A stretch of 8,432 nt of DNA. Source: Bradyrhizobium sp. (lineage in GTDB: Bacteria; Pseudomonadota; Alphaproteobacteria; Rhizobiales; Xanthobacteraceae). The notes beneath the pieces are model-generated. The model was not told the DNA's origin. It did not search any database and was given only the letters and a program-made list of their open reading frames with translations. Positions 6,563 through 8,432 of the stretch are shown here, piece by piece (position 1 is the stretch's first letter; each line of letters begins with the position of its first letter). The stretch is taken from positions 1 through 8,432 of the forward strand of contig JAICIT010000077.1 in NCBI GenBank assembly GCA_025960445.1, given 5' to 3'. Made by a program: the position numbers and the translations under genes.

Positions 6563-7377
6563 ACACTCCCAAGGCCACCGACAAATCGTTCGCGGATGGC
6601 AAGATCCTGCAAAGCGTTTCTGAAGGGGTGGGCATCATCACCTTCAATAATCCCGAGAAGCGCAATGCCATGTCGCTGGATATGTGGGAAGGACTTGGCC
6701 AAGCGCTGATGGAATTGCGCGATGACCCCGATGTGCGCGTCGTGATTATCATGGGCGCGGGGCATAAAGCCTTCGTTTCCGGCGCAGATATCAGTCAGTT
6801 CGAAGAAACGCGCCACAACGCCGAGGCTTCCGAAGAATATTCCAGACGCAGCGCCGCGCAGCGCGCTTTGTTGGCCGATTATCCGAAGCCGACCATTGCT
6901 TGCATCCGCGGTTTTTGCCTCGGCGGCGGGATGCAAATTGCGATGCTGGCGGATATCCGTATAGCCGCCGAGAACAGCCAGTTCGGAATTCCTGCCGCCA
7001 GGCTCGGCATCGCCTATGGCTACGAAGGCCTGAAGCATCTGGTGTCGCTGGTCGGACCATCCTGGGCGCGGCTGCTGATGTATACGGGGATGCGGATCGG
7101 CTCTGCCGAGGCGATGCGGATCGGACTGGTTGATCGCGTGGTGCCAGATGCGGAGCTGTGGAGCGCGACACATGAAATCGCGCTGACCATTTCGGCCAAC
7201 GCGCCGCTGGCGATTCAAGCGGCCAAGATCACGATCGCTCAGGTGTTAAAGGATCCCGACAAGCGTGATATGGACGCGATCAAGCGGATCGGCATCGCCT
7301 GCATGGACTCGGAGGATTTTCGCGAGGGACGGCGCGCGTTTATGGAAAAACGCAGACCACAGTTCAGGGGCCGATGA
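6556..7377 (+). CDS. Crotonase-fold (enoyl-CoA hydratase/isomerase family) protein, probably not a classical hydratase
   Basis: This 273-residue protein has the complete crotonase fold. The first oxyanion-hole segment is KAFVSGADISQF (71-82), the second is FCLGGGMQIAMLADIRIA (120-137), then FGIPAARLGIAYGYEG (143-158), and a C-terminal trimerisation tail DSEDFREGRRAF then MEKRRPQF. The family acts on acyl-CoA thioesters. In rat mitochondrial hydratase the two catalytic glutamates lie in GGGCE and in PE; the equivalent places here are Q127 and A147. Y154 falls where E. coli methylmalonyl-CoA decarboxylase (YgfG/ScpB) has its active-site tyrosine, and the C-terminus resembles that protein as I recall it. 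A decarboxylase or other non-hydratase activity is therefore plausible. GAAAG 9 nt upstream is a weak ribosome binding site. The gene is divergent from the binding-protein/hydroxylase unit and is followed by the repeat-rich gene desert. Confidence 0.9.
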   Translation: MLNTPKATDKSFADGKILQSVSEGVGIITFNNPEKRNAMSLDMWEGLGQALMELRDDPDVRVVIIMGAGHKAFVSGADISQFEETRHNAEASEEYSRRSAAQRALLADYPKPTIACIRGFCLGGGMQIAMLADIRIAAENSQFGIPAARLGIAYGYEGLKHLVSLVGPSWARLLMYTGMRIGSAEAMRIGLVDRVVPDAELWSATHEIALTISANAPLAIQAAKITIAQVLKDPDKRDMDAIKRIGIACMDSEDFREGRRAFMEKRRPQFRGR

Positions 7378-7524
7378 TTTGGCCTCCGCGCACGGATGGG
7401 GCGTCGGCGCGTAAAGCCTGATTTGTTCAATTGATTCAACGGTGATTTGCCCCGTCCAGTCCCACCCGAAAAAACATTTCCCTAGCCTGCAGACCCAAAT
7501 CAAATCCATAACCCGCGCCGTCCT

Positions 7525-7860
7525 GTTCCAAACGAGGGGCGTTGCGCAACGTCAGGGAACGTGGTCCGGGATGCGATGGACGCTAACGTGCTGGTGACGA
7601 ACAGCACGAAGGCGGACGACGAAGTCGTGTGGTTCTGACGCCTCGACGCTGGCGTCAAGCTTGCTGGAGCATTTCCGCAGGCGACGGTGACAACAAAGCC
7701 CGATCACCGGGGAGATCACGTTATAAGTCGTAAAACCATTGCGCGGGGAATGCCGGATGATTCCGGTGAACCTGTGGTGACTACCTCGTGTGCTTTCTAT
7801 TTTTTGCACGCGAGACTGCGGGTGCATCGCGCATCCGGCATTCCCTGCGCCCTCTGAATT
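7525..7860. repeat. Degenerate dispersed repeat element ending in a 72-bp-spaced inverted repeat
   Basis: The stretch contains GCGCGGGGAATGCCGGATG (7741-7759) and its inverted counterpart at 7832-7850, 18 of 19 bases matching, separated by 72 bp. Forward-strand translations give fragments like KSCGSDASTLASS and RDCGCIAHPAFPAP, broken by stops and frame changes. From memory, very similar peptides and DNA recur in many Bradyrhizobium intergenic regions, so I read this as a decayed copy of a dispersed non-coding or once-mobile element. The outer borders are approximate; no transposase or target duplication is seen. Confidence 0.5.
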
Positions 7861-7932
7861 TCAGATGCGCTTTACTCGATGCACAACTCGCGCGGATCAC
7901 GCGGCGAGATCGCGGAGGCGCGGGTGTTTGCA

Positions 7933-8053
7933 CCTCGCCCCGCTTGCGGGGAGAGGTCGAAGCCGGAAGGCTTCGGGTGAGGGGGACTCTCGGCGCGTCC
8001 GAATGCGTGAAATTCCCCCTCACCCCGACCCTCTCCCCGCAAGCGGGGCGAGG
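7933..8053. repeat. Nested palindromic (REP-like) intergenic repeat
   Basis: A 24-bp arm at 7933-7956 (core CCCCGCTTGCGGGG) has a perfect inverted partner at 8030-8053. Inside it, GGTGAGGGGGA (7976-7986) pairs with TCCCCCTCACC (8014-8024), and GAAGCC (7959-7964) / GGCTTC (7969-7974) makes a small side hairpin. Each outer arm is itself internally palindromic. The whole 121 bp could fold into a large cruciform or RNA hairpin. It matches my recollection of a high-copy Bradyrhizobium intergenic repeat. It could terminate or stabilise transcripts from the crotonase gene or the convergent dehydrogenase gene. Confidence 0.75.
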
Positions 8054-8096
8054 GAGAAGTGGAGCGGATGATCCCGGAGGTGTGGGCGAAATCGCA

Positions 8097-8175
8097 CGGT
8101 GTCGTCACAACGAGGAGCTGGCGCGACGAAGCAATCCGCTCTTCATCTTGCTCCATCGCTTGCGCTAGCAATGAC
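8097..8175. repeat. Partial copy of a second dispersed intergenic repeat
   Basis: The string around GTCGTCACAACGAGGAGC followed by GCGCGACGAAGCAATCC, and the later GCGCTAGCAATGACA, resembles a Bradyrhizobium-type repeat that normally ends in an inverted GGATTGCTTC arm. Here that arm is absent or decayed (CCATCGCTTGCGC). The identification is from memory of similar sequences and would need a genome-wide search. Confidence 0.35.
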
Positions 8176-8228
8176 AGGTTCAAAATGCATCTTGCTGTTG
8201 GTAATTATTGTGACTCATTTCCCCGTAG

Positions 8229-8255
8229 CCCGGATGAGCGAAGCGATCATCCGGG
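8229..8255. repeat. Short palindromic repeat CCCGGATGA...TCATCCGGG (REP/terminator-like hairpin)
   Basis: Nine-base perfect arms, CCCGGATGA (8229-8237) and TCATCCGGG (8247-8255), flank the loop GCGAAGCGA. This sits 33 bp after the stop of the minus-strand dehydrogenase, so as RNA it could act as that gene's terminator or 3' stabiliser, although no U-run follows. The sequence type recurs in Bradyrhizobium genomes as I recall. Confidence 0.6.
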
Positions 8256-8287
8256 ACTTCCATCCGCAATCCAGGCACTTGGGGCGG

Positions 8288-8432
8288 CTACAGCGCCGAG
8301 AGCACCGCGTTGGCGATATCGGCAGTACCGTTGCGGCCACCGAACTCCATTGGCTTGATGCCATCGGCATACGCCTTATCCACGGCGCGTTCGATGCGCT
8401 CGCCGGCTTCGGCGGCGGCCTCCAGGCCGTGC
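8288..8432 (-). CDS. Isocitrate/isopropylmalate dehydrogenase-family enzyme, C-terminal fragment
   Basis: The reverse strand enters from the right edge and gives 47 codons ending in TAG at 8288-8290. The fragment contains GLEAAAEAGERIERAVDKAY, then ADGIKPMEFGGRNGTADIA and NAVLSAL. The pattern of an amphipathic helix with IERAV..AY..G, then GG..GTA.IA.AV at the very C-terminus matches the end of the metal-dependent beta-decarboxylating dehydrogenases (isocitrate, 3-isopropylmalate, tartrate/malate types), which oxidise a 2-hydroxyacid with NAD(P)+ and decarboxylate it. The catalytic Lys/Tyr and Asp metal ligands are outside the window, so the substrate cannot be assigned. The gene points toward the repeat region and is convergent with the crotonase gene. 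Confidence 0.75.
   Translation of the reverse strand, partial: HGLEAAAEAGERIERAVDKAYADGIKPMEFGGRNGTADIANAVLSAL

Larger units (their letters stand above)
7378..8287. other. Gene-free, repeat-rich intergenic region
   Basis: About 910 bp separate the crotonase gene from the convergent dehydrogenase fragment. No frame on either strand gives a credible protein: the open frames are Arg/Pro/Ser-rich and interrupted. The first 150 bp (7378 to about 7525) show no recognisable structure and no clear terminator. The rest is occupied by the repeat units listed separately. Translations of these, such as HPDPLPASGAREK and PLAGRGRSR, are familiar to me as spurious peptides over-called in Bradyrhizobium genomes. 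Confidence 0.75.

Noticed and set aside
6517..7218. 233-codon minus-strand frame opposite the crotonase gene
   Set aside because: It is a His/Arg-rich shadow of a well-supported crotonase-fold gene with no motifs of its own.
7933..8053. CRISPR array
   Set aside because: The repeated arms are inverted, not direct, occur only twice, and have no regular spacers or cas genes nearby.
7788..8183. Open frames of about 90-126 codons over the repeat region
   Set aside because: They are translations of the palindromic repeats and match peptide patterns I know as over-predicted genes; no ribosome binding site or protein-like composition supports them.

Overview
The window looks like chromosome from an alphaproteobacterium of the Rhizobiales, most likely Bradyrhizobium or a close relative. 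The signs are GC-rich coding sequence, a Bug/TctC-type solute-binding protein, aromatic-ring-modifying enzymes, and a 0.9-kb gene-poor stretch made of palindromic dispersed repeats that I recall as typical of Bradyrhizobium intergenic DNA. The genus assignment rests on recall and pattern, not on a search.

Layout, left to right. A truncated intradiol (catechol/hydroxyquinol-type) dioxygenase runs leftward off the edge (1-167, minus). It shares a 132-bp divergent control region with a beta-lactamase-fold serine hydrolase (300-1574, plus). Converging on that is a CcdA-type membrane protein for disulfide-reductant transport (1591-2325, minus), preceded by a small unrecognised helical protein (2550-2813, minus, GTG start). 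A 450-bp gene-free stretch follows, then an XRE/Cro-CI regulator (3265-3660, plus). Convergent with it by only 11 bp is a two-gene minus-strand unit: a Bug-type periplasmic binding protein (5403-6386) followed 39 bp downstream by a class A FAD-dependent aromatic hydroxylase (3672-5363). Divergent from that unit is a crotonase-fold protein usually called enoyl-CoA hydratase (6556-7377, plus), which lacks both canonical hydratase glutamates. From 7378 to 8287 there is no credible gene; four recognisable repeat or palindrome units lie there. The right edge holds the C-terminus of an isocitrate/isopropylmalate dehydrogenase-family enzyme (8288-8432, minus).

How the genes may work together: the binding protein and FAD hydroxylase look like one catabolic operon, capturing a small organic acid or aromatic and hydroxylating its ring. 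The divergent crotonase-fold enzyme could act on a CoA-thioester intermediate, and the edge dehydrogenase may belong to the same accessory metabolism. The intradiol dioxygenase at the far left is another ring-cleavage function, but CcdA and other unrelated genes separate it from the hydroxylase, so a shared pathway is only a possibility. I saw no CRISPR array, tRNA, rRNA, transposase, phage gene or recognisable defence system. I did not find a clear undescribed system. The most interesting items are the atypical crotonase active site, the palindromes in the two divergent promoter regions, and the dense repeat mosaic.
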